DNA of 64,000 bases from Kitasatospora arboriphila (GTDB taxonomy: Bacteria > Actinomycetota > Actinomycetes > Mycobacteriales > Mycobacteriaceae): the NCBI RefSeq assembly GCF_000717275.1, contig NZ_JNYV01000002.1, forward strand, positions 558,001 through 622,000, given 5' to 3'. Below, in pieces: positions 8,633 through 17,503 of this stretch (positions are counted from its first letter, which is position 1; every line of letters begins with the position of its first letter). The translations under genes and the position numbers were made by a program. The notes beneath the pieces are model-generated. The model was not told where the DNA came from. It made no database searches and saw nothing but the letters and a program-made list of their open reading frames with translations.

Positions 8633-9442
8633 TCACCGGGCGATGAGCACCAGCATGGTGACATCGACCGCGGCGATGACGATCGCGCCATAGAACGGGG
8701 TCCTGCCAGGGGCGCGCATCGTTGCCAGCGCGATGACAACCACCGCGCCGAGTCCGGCCCACAGCCATGGCATGTGGGAGTTGGCGATCACCGCTATCGC
8801 CGTGGCGCCCACGAGCAGTCCTGCCGCGACATAGGGGATCCTCCGTGCGCCCAACAGATGCGGCAGTCCTTCGATGCCGGTGGCGGCGTCGTCTCCGAGG
8901 TCGGGCACCACGTTGAGCAGGTGTGCCCCCACCCCGAGCAGTCCACTGACCGCGACCATCCAGAGCGGCGGCAGATGACTCGGCTCGGCGGTCAGCATCA
9001 CGACCACCGGTAGCGAACCGAATGCGACGAAGTAGGGAACCCAGGAGAACACCGTCGACTTGAGTACTGCGTTGTAGGCAAGCGCAGACCCGACGCCCAG
9101 AACCAGGTGGACCAGTCCCGGCGCCACTCCGCACGCCAGCGATGCGACCACACACACCACGGCAGTGATGACAACCGAAACGGTCACCGTCCTGGAGCTG
9201 AGGTGGCCGGCGGCCAGCGGTTTGTCGGTTCGGCCGACCTGCCGGTCCCGGTCGCGGTCGATGAGATCGTTTGTCCAGCCGACGATCAGCTGACCGCTGA
9301 AGACGGCGACCATCAACACGAAGATCAACCGGGCTTCGACGTCGGCGGCGAAGGCGACAGCGGCGGTCAGCGCGGTGACAGCGAGAGCCGGGATCACGTG
9401 GGCCGCGCCCACCAACGCAACTGCCGGCCGGAGCGTCAGCAC
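8633..9442 (-). CDS. UbiA-family prenyltransferase
   Basis: 269 aa, about eight hydrophobic segments. The first Asp-rich motif is NDLIDRDRDRQVGR followed by TDKPLA, and a second is VPDLGDDAATG, the two magnesium-diphosphate sites of the UbiA superfamily. Members prenylate aromatic or other acceptors in the membrane. It is not in a menaquinone operon here, so it may be an accessory member like those of the SCO/lycopene-elongase-type or decaprenyl-phosphoribose groups; this is open. The start is GTG 9442, with no strong ribosome-binding site. Confidence 0.88.
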   Translation of the reverse strand: MLTLRPAVALVGAAHVIPALAVTALTAAVAFAADVEARLIFVLMVAVFSGQLIVGWTNDLIDRDRDRQVGRTDKPLAAGHLSSRTVTVSVVITAVVCVVASLACGVAPGLVHLVLGVGSALAYNAVLKSTVFSWVPYFVAFGSLPVVVMLTAEPSHLPPLWMVAVSGLLGVGAHLLNVVPDLGDDAATGIEGLPHLLGARRIPYVAAGLLVGATAIAVIANSHMPWLWAGLGAVVVIALATMRAPGRTPFYGAIVIAAVDVTMLVLIAR

Positions 9443-9556
9443 GATTCGTCGATCACCATGGGGCCGGTGGCGGCACGTCGAGTGGTCCGTGTTGCCTTCA
9501 CCGAACCAACGGTACGGCGAACTCGTTCCGACACAACTCGCTTGAACACAAACAGG

Positions 9557-10732
9557 TCAGCGGGTGCCCCGCAGAACGATGGCCGGGACCAACTGCTCTG
9601 CCGAGTCCCAGGCTCCGTGCTGCCCGACGAGCTGGGACTCGAGTGGTTCGACGACGGAGCGCACCATCGCGGTCGCTCCGCGGGCCGCCGCGATCACATC
9701 ACCGATCCTTACCTTGTGCCGCTCGGTCACCGCCGGCCCGAACCAGCCGGCATCGATCGCCTCTTCCCGGGTGACCACGGTCGCGCGGTCGCCCAGCGTT
9801 TCCTGCCAGACGCTCCGGATATCGGACGCTGCTCCCGGTTCGGTGTAGATGTGCCGTACCCGTGCCTCACCGGCGACAGCAGTGGTACCGATCGTCAGCT
9901 CGTGGTGGGTGTCGATGTCGAATCGGCCGGTGGAGGTGTCGACCATCCCGTGGTCGCCCGTCACGATGATCTGCCGGCCCGCCGGTAGCTCGTCGGCCAG
10001 TGCGCCGACCATCTCATCGATGAAGCGCAATTGTTCGCGCCACGACTCCGAACCCGGCCCCTCGAGATGCCCGGCCAGGTCGAGGCCCCCGTAGTAGGCA
10101 TAAGCCAGTGTGGGTTCGCGCCCGGTCATCTCGGCGAGGATCGCCACGCGCAGTTCATCGAGCTTCTCGGCGGCGATCACCTGTCCGGCCCCGCGAAAGG
10201 CTGCGCGCGAGAGACCCGATCCGATGTGGTGGCCCGGGACGATCTGGCGGGTGACAAATCCCTGCGCGCGGCATCTCTCGAAAATCGTTGTGCCCGACTG
10301 GATGTCCTCGGGCACCGCCACATGCATCAGGTCGTGGTCATGGTCGCCGTGTACGCACCATCGCAGCGTGTTCAGGATCGGCGAGTGGGGGACCAGTCCG
10401 TCGGCACCGGCCCTGAAGGTGTAACCGACCATCCCGTGTTGCCCCACCGTGCGCCCGGTACTCAAGCTGGTCAGGCTCACCGACGTGGTGGCCGGGAAGC
10501 CGGCGGCGACCACCGTCGAATGGTCCAGACTCGCGGCATTGAGATTCGGGGCATCAACCGGATGGGCGGCCACCAGTTCCGCACCCAGACCGTCGATGAG
10601 TAGGACTGTTGCCGAGTGGGCCGGGACAAGACGCAGCCGGTTGTCGAAGTCGGCTGCACCGAGCGATGCGGCGACCGACTCGAGCACCGACGACAACGGC
10701 GGCAAGCTGCTGTGGGGATCCAATTCGCTCAT
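9557..10732 (-). CDS. Alkaline-phosphatase-fold phosphodiesterase/nucleotide pyrophosphatase-like protein
   Basis: 391 aa. The alkaline phosphatase superfamily metal and nucleophile sites are recognisable: VLLIDGLG (first metal-ligand Asp), FPATTSVSLTSL (Thr nucleophile region), YYGGLDLAGHLEGPG (Asp and His ligands) and VTGDHGMVD (Asp-His). This matches the nucleotide pyrophosphatase/phosphodiesterase group of actinobacteria. No signal peptide is apparent. The start ATG 10732 is three bases after the stop of the upstream membrane-protein gene, so the pair is very probably translated together. Confidence 0.9.
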   Translation of the reverse strand: MSELDPHSSLPPLSSVLESVAASLGAADFDNRLRLVPAHSATVLLIDGLGAELVAAHPVDAPNLNAASLDHSTVVAAGFPATTSVSLTSLSTGRTVGQHGMVGYTFRAGADGLVPHSPILNTLRWCVHGDHDHDLMHVAVPEDIQSGTTIFERCRAQGFVTRQIVPGHHIGSGLSRAAFRGAGQVIAAEKLDELRVAILAEMTGREPTLAYAYYGGLDLAGHLEGPGSESWREQLRFIDEMVGALADELPAGRQIIVTGDHGMVDTSTGRFDIDTHHELTIGTTAVAGEARVRHIYTEPGAASDIRSVWQETLGDRATVVTREEAIDAGWFGPAVTERHKVRIGDVIAAARGATAMVRSVVEPLESQLVGQHGAWDSAEQLVPAIVLRGTR

Positions 10733-10735
10733 CGG

Positions 10736-11392
10736 CTACGACGCTAACGCGGTGGTCGATCTGCGCGGTAGCGAAATGAGGGAAGCGACCATGAAACAAA
10801 GGGCTCCGACGAAGGTGCCGACCTGGTCGATGAAAGGGGCAACCACCTTGCCGGACTGCGGATCGATGTAAGCGCCGACCGCCGAGAACCCGAATGCGAT
10901 GGATCCGGCGGTGTTCAGGGCGGTGGCGCCCCAATCGGGCGCATCGGGTTCATCACGCTGCCGGTAGAGCTCGGTGGCGAATACCGCCAGTCCTGAGCTG
11001 ACGAGAAACGCGACCGACCCATAGAGGTCGGGCCGCCAGCTGAAGCGGTCTGCGTCGGCGATGGAATGCACGACAAGCGCTGCGCCGGTGCTGATGTTGA
11101 ACGCGACGGTGCCCGCCAATTGCACCGTGGCAGACCACCACTCCGATGAGTGCACCTCGCGGCCGACTCGCTGCGACCCGGCGATCGACATCGCGGTTCC
11201 GCCAAGCGATCCGCAGAGCTGAAACTGGACAAACGCGGCGAAGGTGAAGAACCACGACCCGACGAAGAACGAGATATTGGCCGCGGGGGCACCGGCCCAG
11301 TTCGCGAATCCGGGCGCCGAGCCGATCGCGAAAAGTGCCGAGCCGATCGCAAAACCCCAGCATTCGGTGCGAACGTTGTGACGTATCACCAC
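10736..11392 (-). CDS. Multi-pass membrane protein, possibly YrhK-like
   Basis: 218 aa with about five to six hydrophobic segments (for example ISFFVGSWFFTFAAFVQF, FLVSSGLAVFATELY, VGALCFMVASLISL). The pattern is loosely that of YrhK-like proteins; that name is tentative. A 21-bp near-perfect tandem duplication at 11316-11357 gives the repeated peptide AIGSA near the N-terminus. The start is one of two adjacent GTG codons (11392 or 11389). It ends three bases before the phosphodiesterase gene. Function unknown. Confidence 0.75.
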   Translation of the reverse strand: MVIRHNVRTECWGFAIGSALFAIGSAPGFANWAGAPAANISFFVGSWFFTFAAFVQFQLCGSLGGTAMSIAGSQRVGREVHSSEWWSATVQLAGTVAFNISTGAALVVHSIADADRFSWRPDLYGSVAFLVSSGLAVFATELYRQRDEPDAPDWGATALNTAGSIAFGFSAVGAYIDPQSGKVVAPFIDQVGTFVGALCFMVASLISLPRRSTTALAS

Positions 11393-11487
11393 CGAAGGCT
11401 ATCGCGCGGCCGAACGTCACGTGCCGAAGCGGAGTATGTACGAAACCTCAACGATTTCGCGGCCGACACGGGCCACCGGCCAAGTGA

Positions 11488-12957
11488 TCAGTCCGCCAGT
11501 GCGGGCTCCTTTGCCGGGTCCGGCGTAGCAACCTTGTTGACGCGGATGAGCGCAAGCGACGCGATCAGTGCCAGCACCGTCACCACGATTGCCGCCTGGA
11601 AGGCGTGCTGCTGGCCGGCCACAAAGATGTCTGCCTGACCAGCTGTGGTGCCGGCGCTACTGCCGAGGTCGTCGGCGCGGGTGGTCGCGGCGTGCGCAAA
11701 GATCGTGCCGAAGACGGCGAGGCCGATTGCGCCGCCGACCTGCTGGCCCGTGTTGAGCAACGCCGAGGCCAGGCCTGTCTCGTGCGGCGCGACACCGTTG
11801 ACGGCCGTCAAGGTGAGCGGCACGAAGCTGCACCCCATACCCACGCCGAGCAACAGAAGGGATCCGAAGAAGGTCCAATAGCTGCTGTTCGCATCGAGCT
11901 GTGCGAACGAGACCATCGCCGCGATGGCGAAAATCGGGCCGATGGTGAGGAAGGGTCTGATGCCGATCTTCGGGATGAGTCGCCGGACCACCACGATGGA
12001 CATGAACATGATCGTCACCGGCATGGGCAGGAAGCCGACCCCGGTGTGGAATGGGCTCCACCCGTGCACGTTCTGTAGGTATTGCGCCAGGAAGTAAAAC
12101 GTCGTGAACATTCCCGCCGCGAGGAACAGCATGATCAGATACGAGCCTGTGCGGTTGCGGTCGGCGAAGATGTGGAACGGCATGAGCGGGTGGCTCGAGA
12201 GGTGCTCGATGACCACGAACGCGACCAGGAGGATCACAGCGATCGCGAGGGTCACCACAGTGGTTGTCGAGGCCCAGCCGTCGTCGGCAGCTTTGGTCAG
12301 GCCATACACCAGCATCGACATGCCGGCGGTGACGGAGATTGCGCCCGGCAAGTCGAGCTTGGTGCCTGAACCCTGCGACTCGTTGAGTACCCGTGGCGTC
12401 AGAAGCAGGACGATCGCGCCGATCGGCGCGTTGATGAACAGGGCCCAGCGCCAGCTGGCAAAGTCGGTCAACACGCCTCCGAGCAGCAGCCCCAGGGCGC
12501 CGCCGGATGCGGCCATGGCCGCGAACACGCCGAATGCACGAGCTCGTGCCTTCGGCTCGGTGAACGTGGTGGCCAGCAGTGCAAGAGCGGTGGGCGCGGC
12601 GATGGCACCACCAGCGCCCTGAGCGGCGCGGGCGATGATCAGCATCATCTCGCTGGTGGCGAATCCGCCGACAAGCGATGCGACCGCGAAGAGGGCGATG
12701 CCGATCATGAACATCCGCCGGCGGCCGAACAGATCGCCGGTGCGTCCGCCGAAGAGAAGGAGCCCGCCGAACGCGAGCGAGTAGGCGGTGACAACCCAGG
12801 TGAGGTTGGCGGCCGAGAAGTCGAGGTCGTCGCGGATGCTGGGCAACGCAACATTGACCACGGTGGCGTCGAGCACCACCATGAGCTGCGCGACGCAGAT
12901 CACGGCCAGGGCGAGCCCGCCGTTGCGGGTCGAAGAGGAGGGTGGTGCTTCAGTCAT
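11488..12957 (-). CDS. DHA2-type MFS drug-efflux transporter
   Basis: 489 aa, about 14 hydrophobic helices, the size and helix count of the DHA2 (EmrB/QacA) drug:proton antiporters. Motif A is seen as GGRTGDLFGRRRMF after helix 2, motif B/D features include LDATVVNVALPSI in helix 1, and the motif-C-like GGALGLLLGG follows helix 5. ATG 12957 overlaps the last 8 bases of the tetR gene, so the two are translationally coupled. The frame opens at 13035 but that part is shadow. It probably exports a hydrophobic toxic compound sensed by the adjacent TetR. Confidence 0.94.
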   Translation of the reverse strand: MTEAPPSSSTRNGGLALAVICVAQLMVVLDATVVNVALPSIRDDLDFSAANLTWVVTAYSLAFGGLLLFGGRTGDLFGRRRMFMIGIALFAVASLVGGFATSEMMLIIARAAQGAGGAIAAPTALALLATTFTEPKARARAFGVFAAMAASGGALGLLLGGVLTDFASWRWALFINAPIGAIVLLLTPRVLNESQGSGTKLDLPGAISVTAGMSMLVYGLTKAADDGWASTTTVVTLAIAVILLVAFVVIEHLSSHPLMPFHIFADRNRTGSYLIMLFLAAGMFTTFYFLAQYLQNVHGWSPFHTGVGFLPMPVTIMFMSIVVVRRLIPKIGIRPFLTIGPIFAIAAMVSFAQLDANSSYWTFFGSLLLLGVGMGCSFVPLTLTAVNGVAPHETGLASALLNTGQQVGGAIGLAVFGTIFAHAATTRADDLGSSAGTTAGQADIFVAGQQHAFQAAIVVTVLALIASLALIRVNKVATPDPAKEPALAD

Positions 12958-13594
12958 GGGCGGTGTCTTTCGTGTCGGTGGTCGAAATGGGTCGCGTGCG
13001 GAGACCGAGCACCGGGAGCAGCACGCTGTCCACAATTTGTTCGGCGTAGGCGCGGCCGGCGGGCTGGCCTGTCGTGAGGGCCCGCTGCAGCATCAGCGAG
13101 GGCAGCAGGCTCGCCACCATGGCCACGTCGACGTCGGGACCGAGTTCGCCTCGGCCCCTGGCGCGTCCGAGCATCTCGGTCATGCGTGCGATGCGCGGTT
13201 CGGTGAAGCGCGTTCGGAACGCCTCGAGCAGCTCGGGCTCGCGGGGCAGGGCGGAACAAATGCTCACCATCACCTGGAACAGCCGCTGTGACTGCGGACT
13301 GCACGACACGGAGACCATCAGGTCGATGTCGCCCTCGAGCGTGCCGGTGTCGATGGCGTCGATGGCAGGCTTGAGGGTCGCCATCGTGTCGATGACAAGC
13401 TCAGCCTTGTTGCTCCACCGGCGGTAGACGGTGGACTTGCCGACGCCCGCTGCGGTGGCGACACCCTCCATGGTCAAGCGGTCGTAGCCGTCACGGACGA
13501 GGACCTCGACCACCGCGTCGGTGATCGCCTCGTCGCGACTCGGATCCCGAGGGCGGCCTTTGCGGCGTTCGTCCGCGGTGTTGGTGGATGACAC
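12950..13594 (-). CDS. TetR-family transcriptional regulator
   Basis: 214 aa. The N-terminal helix-turn-helix is classical: VRDGYDRLTMEGVATAAGVGKSTVYRRWSNKAELV at about residues 33-67. The C-terminal ligand domain is of the type often paired with DHA2 pumps. It starts at GTG 13594, and its stop lies inside the exporter start (ATGACTGA overlap). A 16-bp imperfect palindrome 27 bases upstream (13621-13636) is the likely autoregulatory operator. The ligand is unknown. Confidence 0.93.
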   Translation of the reverse strand: MSSTNTADERRKGRPRDPSRDEAITDAVVEVLVRDGYDRLTMEGVATAAGVGKSTVYRRWSNKAELVIDTMATLKPAIDAIDTGTLEGDIDLMVSVSCSPQSQRLFQVMVSICSALPREPELLEAFRTRFTEPRIARMTEMLGRARGRGELGPDVDVAMVASLLPSLMLQRALTTGQPAGRAYAEQIVDSVLLPVLGLRTRPISTTDTKDTAHD

Positions 13595-13620
13595 CGGCAG
13601 ACGCTAACACGAAACGAAAC

Positions 13621-13636
13621 GAAACGGTACCGTATC
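13621..13636. promoter_or_regulatory. Candidate TetR operator
   Basis: The sequence gaaacggtaccgtatc is a 16-bp palindrome with one mismatched pair and a perfect 10-bp core (acggtaccgt, 13624-13633). It lies just upstream of the tetR start in the gap to the divergent aldehyde dehydrogenase gene, next to three direct cgaaa repeats. Palindromes of this form are typical TetR-family sites. Assignment to this regulator is inference from position. Confidence 0.6.
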
Positions 13637-13690
13637 GCATTTCGGTTGATGTTGAGCGACGGTCACGGGAGCTCGGACGGTCCATGAACA

Positions 13691-13709
13691 GTTGCAACCC
13701 TGATGCAAC
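13691..13709. promoter_or_regulatory. Inverted repeat GTTGCA-N7-TGCAAC upstream of the aldehyde dehydrogenase
   Basis: Perfect 6-bp arms separated by 7 bases, about 90 bases before the aldehyde dehydrogenase start. It has the form of a dimeric regulator site; no regulator is assigned. Confidence 0.45.
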
Positions 13710-13725
13710 GCGGCGACTCGTACTG

Positions 13726-13741
13726 TGTGCCTTACGTCACA
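13726..13741. promoter_or_regulatory. CRP-like site upstream of the aldehyde dehydrogenase
   Basis: The bases TGTGC-CTTACG-TCACA match the actinobacterial CRP consensus TGTGA-N6-TCACA with one mismatch. The site ends 57 bases before the aldehyde dehydrogenase start codon. A cAMP-CRP link would fit control of an alcohol/aldehyde oxidation gene, but this is pattern matching only. Confidence 0.45.
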
Positions 13742-13798
13742 CGTGGCCGCCCCGCGGGGGCGGGTCACGAGGGCCCCCACAGGTAACAGAGGAGCATC

Positions 13799-15322
13799 AT
13801 GACCGTTTACGCCAATCCCGGAACATCCGACGCAGTGATGAGTTTTGAATCGCGCTACGAGAACTGGATCGGTGGCCAATGGACAGCACCGGTCAAGGGT
13901 CAGTACTTCGAGAACCCGTCGCCCGTCAACGGCAAGACGTTCTGTGAGGTCGCCCGGTCCACGTCCGAGGACATCGATCTGGCCCTCGACGCAGCCCACA
14001 AGGCCGCCCCGATGTGGGGTCGTACCTCGGTCGCCGAGCGGTCACTGACGCTGCTGCGGATCGCAGACCGTATGGAGGAGAACCTCGAGAAGCTCGCGGT
14101 CGCCGAGTCGTGGGACAACGGCAAGGCCGTTCGCGAGACCTTGGCCGCTGACATCCCGCTGGCGATCGACCACATCCGCTACTTCGCCGGAGCACTTCGC
14201 GCCCAGCAGGGATCGATCTCCGAGATCGACGAAGACACGGTGGCCTACCACTTCCACGAGCCCCTCGGCGTTGTCGGCCAGATCATCCCGTGGAACTTCC
14301 CGATCCTGATGGCCGTCTGGAAGCTCGCTCCCGCGCTGGCCGCGGGAAATGCGGTGGTGCTCAAACCCGCCGAGCAGACACCGGCTTCGATCCTCTACTT
14401 GATGAGCCTCATCGCTGACCTGCTTCCGGCCGGCGTGCTGAACATCGTCAACGGATTCGGTGTCGAAGCGGGCAAGCCGCTGGCGTCGAGCAACCGGATC
14501 CGCAAGATCGCGTTCACCGGCGAGACCACCACGGGCCGGCTGATCATGCAGTACGCGTCGGAGAACATCATCCCGGTGACCCTTGAACTCGGTGGCAAGA
14601 GCCCGAACATCTTCTTCGCCGACGTCATGGCGCAGGACGACGGCTTCCGCGACCGCGCGCTCGAAGGCTTCACGATGTTCGCCCTGAACCAGGGCGAGGT
14701 GTGCACGTGCCCAAGCCGTGCCCTGATCCAGGACTCGATCTACGACGACTTCATCGATCTCGCGGTGGAGCGCACGAAGAAGATCAAGCAGGGCAACCCG
14801 CTCGACACCGACAGCATGATGGGCGCCCAGGCTTCCAACGACCAGTTCGAGAAGATCACCTCGTATCTGTCAATCGGTAAGGAGGAGGGGGCCAAGGTTC
14901 TCACCGGCGGCGAGCCCCTCGAATTGGAGGGCGATCTGGCCGGCGGCTACTACATCAAGCCCACCATCTTCGCCGGCACGAACCGGATGCGCATCTTCCA
15001 GGAGGAGATCTTCGGCCCGGTCCTGGCTGTCACCAAGTTCTCCGACTATGCCGACGCCATGCAGATCGCGAACGACACCCTGTACGGACTCGGTGCCGGG
15101 GTCTGGACCCGCGACGGTGCCACCGCATACCGCGCAGGCCGTGAGATCCAGGCCGGCCGGGTATGGACCAACACCTACCACGACTACCCGGCTCACGCGG
15201 CCTTCGGCGGCTACAAGCAGTCCGGCATCGGCCGCGAGAACCACCTGATGATGCTCGAGCACTACCAGCAGACCAAGAACCTGCTGGTGGGTTACGCTCA
15301 ACAGGCCAAGGGCTTCTTCTGA
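13799..15322 (+). CDS. Aldehyde dehydrogenase (acetaldehyde/aliphatic type, ExaC/AldA-like)
   Basis: 507 aa, NAD-dependent aldehyde dehydrogenase superfamily. It oxidises an aldehyde to the acid. The catalytic Cys is residue 302 in NQGEVCTC, the general base lies in [10 protein letters not shown], and the PWNFP and FTGETTTG cofactor motifs are present. A second Cys two residues after the catalytic one (CTC) is typical of the ExaC/AcoD group acting on acetaldehyde and related aldehydes. It is preceded by gaggag about 6 bases from ATG and is followed after 53 bases by a DUF779 gene, its usual partner. Confidence 0.95.
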   Translation: MTVYANPGTSDAVMSFESRYENWIGGQWTAPVKGQYFENPSPVNGKTFCEVARSTSEDIDLALDAAHKAAPMWGRTSVAERSLTLLRIADRMEENLEKLAVAESWDNGKAVRETLAADIPLAIDHIRYFAGALRAQQGSISEIDEDTVAYHFHEPLGVVGQIIPWNFPILMAVWKLAPALAAGNAVVLKPAEQTPASILYLMSLIADLLPAGVLNIVNGFGVEAGKPLASSNRIRKIAFTGETTTGRLIMQYASENIIPVTLELGGKSPNIFFADVMAQDDGFRDRALEGFTMFALNQGEVCTCPSRALIQDSIYDDFIDLAVERTKKIKQGNPLDTDSMMGAQASNDQFEKITSYLSIGKEEGAKVLTGGEPLELEGDLAGGYYIKPTIFAGTNRMRIFQEEIFGPVLAVTKFSDYADAMQIANDTLYGLGAGVWTRDGATAYRAGREIQAGRVWTNTYHDYPAHAAFGGYKQSGIGRENHLMMLEHYQQTKNLLVGYAQQAKGFF

Positions 15323-15375
15323 TCGAAGCTTTTCCTCAAGCGTGACAAGAGATTTCATCAGGAAGTGAGTGTGTG

Positions 15376-15786
15376 ATGACTGCACCGGAACGGGTCGTCG
15401 CAACTGACTCCGCCGTGGAGCTCCTGACCAAGCTGTCGGAGCTCCACGGCGGCCTCATGATCCACCAGTCCGGTGGATGCTGCGATGGATCGGCCCCGAT
15501 GTGTTACCCCGCCGGAGAGTTCCGCGTCGGGAGTCGTGACGTGCTGGTCGGAACGCTCGACTTGCCCGAACCCCTACCCGCGGTACGGGTATGGATAAAC
15601 GGCGACCAGTTCGAACTGTGGAAGCACACGCAGTTGATCCTCGACGTCGTCCCCGGGCGTGGTGCCGGGTTCAGCCTCGAGGCGCCCGAGGGTGTCCGGT
15701 TCCTCTCCCGTTCACGAGCATTCACCGCTGACGAGAACTCCGATCTCGATGCCGCTCCACCCCTGCGCGGCGCAGAGGTCGGCTGA
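15376..15786 (+). CDS. DUF779 protein, aldehyde dehydrogenase partner
   Basis: 136 aa, the normal size for DUF779. The family is almost always encoded beside an ExaC/AcoD-type aldehyde dehydrogenase, as here. The conserved GGLMIHQSGGCCDGSAPMCY segment has three cysteines and a His, consistent with a metal site or redox role; the biochemical function is not established. ATG 15376 is preferred to the adjacent GTG 15373 by distance from aggaag at about 15360. Confidence 0.9.
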   Translation: MTAPERVVATDSAVELLTKLSELHGGLMIHQSGGCCDGSAPMCYPAGEFRVGSRDVLVGTLDLPEPLPAVRVWINGDQFELWKHTQLILDVVPGRGAGFSLEAPEGVRFLSRSRAFTADENSDLDAAPPLRGAEVG

Positions 15787-15907
15787 CCCGATCAGGGTCA
15801 CCCCGCCCGCTCCGGACATCTCTGACGGCCGCCACTGAAAGAGATGACCGGGGCGGGTGTTCGGCATTTCGGCGGGCCGCGGATGGCACCGGCGCTACGC
15901 TACCGAC

Positions 15908-16477
15908 ATGGCTGACACCCAGGCGCCCCAGCTGCATCCGGCGGATCTTGCCGAATGGGGCAGGTGGCTGGCAGACAATCACGCCACGTCGTCGGGCGTG
16001 TGGCTCGTGTTCTGGCGCAAGGGATCCGGTCACCCACCACTCGACTACGACGAAGCCGTTCGTGAAGCGCTTTGCTGGGGATGGATCGACGGTCACACCC
16101 GGGCGATCGACGACCACCGCCGTGGCATGTGGTTCACGCGCCGGGGACGCGACAGTGCGTGGGCGGCGTCGAACAAGGCGCGGGTTGCCGATTTGATCGC
16201 TCAGGGTCGGATGCGACCTCCGGGGCAAGCGGTCGTCGACGACGCCAAAACCCGCGGGCTGTGGAACCTGCTCGATGATGCCGAGGCGTTGGTCGAATCA
16301 ACCGAATTGGCAACAGCTCTCGATGCCAATCCCGATGCGCGCCGCAACTGGGATGCGTTCCCGCCCAGTGCTCGTAAGTTCGGGCTCTCGCAGATCGCGT
16401 TTGCCAAGCGCCCGGAGACCAAGTCCAAGCGCATCGCCGCCATCGTCGAGAAGGCCGCCCGGAACGAACGCCCGTGA
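15908..16477 (+). CDS. YdeI/OmpD-associated family protein
   Basis: 189 aa. The sequence has the family hallmarks: a conserved Trp-rich N-terminal half (GVWLVFWRKGSG, ALCWGWIDG, RRGRDSAWAASN) and the C-terminal WDAFPPSARK block followed by a basic tail (KRPETKSKRIAAIVEKA). Members are small soluble proteins of unclear function, linked in enterobacteria to peptide resistance. ATG 15908 is chosen because the family starts near the HPADLAEWGRWLADNH segment; the frame opens at 15857. Confidence 0.9.
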   Translation: MADTQAPQLHPADLAEWGRWLADNHATSSGVWLVFWRKGSGHPPLDYDEAVREALCWGWIDGHTRAIDDHRRGMWFTRRGRDSAWAASNKARVADLIAQGRMRPPGQAVVDDAKTRGLWNLLDDAEALVESTELATALDANPDARRNWDAFPPSARKFGLSQIAFAKRPETKSKRIAAIVEKAARNERP

Positions 16478-16503
16478 CACGGCTGCAAGCGTGAGCCGGA
16501 CCG

Positions 16504-16890
16504 CTATGGTCTGTTGCCGTCTTCGTCGAACTCGCCTGTGTCGCCTGCGGCCTCGGCCTCGCAGCCGGTTCCTGCGATGCCGTAGTACTCGTAGAGCCGG
16601 TCCTCCTCGGCCGGCGACAGGCTCCCGTCAGGATCGACCCGCGGCGCGTCCTTGATCTTCGCCTTGTTGTAGTTGATGGCGATGTTGTTGCCCTGCACGG
16701 TTGCATCGGCGAGAGGGGCAAACGACTCGGATGCGCCGAACAGGCCCGTCTTGACGGTCACCCACGTGGGCTCGTCGGTCTGGTTGTCGAGGTAGATCTG
16801 GCCGATACTGCCGATCTTGCCGCCGCGCGCGGACATGACCTTTCCGCCGCCCCTGGAAAGGCTGCTCACCTGATCGCTGGAAATGGTCAC
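16504..16890 (-). CDS. PRC-barrel domain protein
   Basis: 128 aa from GTG 16890, which has ggag 5-6 bases upstream. Residues about 15-80 form a PRC-barrel-like domain (GKIGSIGQIYLDNQTDEPTWVTVKTGLFG, ESFAPLADATVQG), a small beta-barrel module found in stress and RNA-processing proteins. The C-terminus is acidic (YYGIAGTGCEAEAAGDTGEFDEDG). The long frame upstream to 17190 is not part of the gene. Stand-alone copies are common in actinobacteria and their role is not known. Confidence 0.85.
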   Translation of the reverse strand: MTISSDQVSSLSRGGGKVMSARGGKIGSIGQIYLDNQTDEPTWVTVKTGLFGASESFAPLADATVQGNNIAINYNKAKIKDAPRVDPDGSLSPAEEDRLYEYYGIAGTGCEAEAAGDTGEFDEDGNRP

Positions 16891-17053
16891 GTTGTCTCCT
16901 GCTGATGCTCGCATCGAACGGCGATTTCGCAGTCGCGCATGCGACTGCACCGAACGTATGCCCGTCACCATCAACACTGAAACATTCTGATTAGGCATTG
17001 TTAAGCATCGCGTCGGACTCCTACGGTCCGCGTGGAGGCCGGTCAGGTCCGAC

Positions 17054-17503
17054 TCAGATGACGCCGGTCGCGTCGTACATCCACGACATGTCGGCGGAAC
17101 TGAAGTTCTCCACCCAGTTCGGCGGCGCGTGATTGGCCAGGCCGCCGAAGTCCCAGTAGTCCTTCCACAGGGTGATGCGCCCATCGACAACCTTGTGCAC
17201 GGTCACAAAGGCCAGGGTCGCGGTTTCGCCGGTGGGCCAGGTCCAGGTCTCGGTGTGTTCGTACATCACGTCCTGACCGTTCTCCACCAGTAAGCCGTCA
17301 TGGTTGACGTAGTCGGCCAGGCTCTCCAGGCCGATCTTCAGGCGCTTCACGATGTCCTCGGGCCCTCGCGCGGCAGCTGCAGGACCCACCGGCATGTCGA
17401 CGTATATGCAGTCGTCGGACACAAAACCCTTGATGGCCTCCCAGTCGCGTCGGCTCAGAGCGGCCCACAGGCCGAGGACTACGGATTCATTGGTGCTCGT
17501 CAC
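17054..17503 (-). CDS. NTF2-like / limonene-epoxide-hydrolase-like protein
   Basis: 149 aa, one cone-shaped NTF2-like domain. The pattern WAALSRRDWEAIKGFVSDDCIYVDMP, RGPEDIVKRL and the end motif VDGRITLWKDYWDF, with its Arg and two Asp residues, resembles limonene-1,2-epoxide hydrolases and SnoaL-like proteins. GTG 17503 directly follows the stop of the amidohydrolase gene (TGA then GTG), so translation is coupled. It may act on a related substrate, but this is not shown. Confidence 0.85.
   Translation of the reverse strand: MTSTNESVVLGLWAALSRRDWEAIKGFVSDDCIYVDMPVGPAAAARGPEDIVKRLKIGLESLADYVNHDGLLVENGQDVMYEHTETWTWPTGETATLAFVTVHKVVDGRITLWKDYWDFGGLANHAPPNWVENFSSADMSWMYDATGVI

Noticed and set aside
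6996..9155. 719-residue acyl-CoA synthetase with an N-terminal extension
   Set aside because: The extension is antisense-like, Arg-rich and lies in another frame of the UbiA gene. ATG 8567 has a proper ribosome-binding site.
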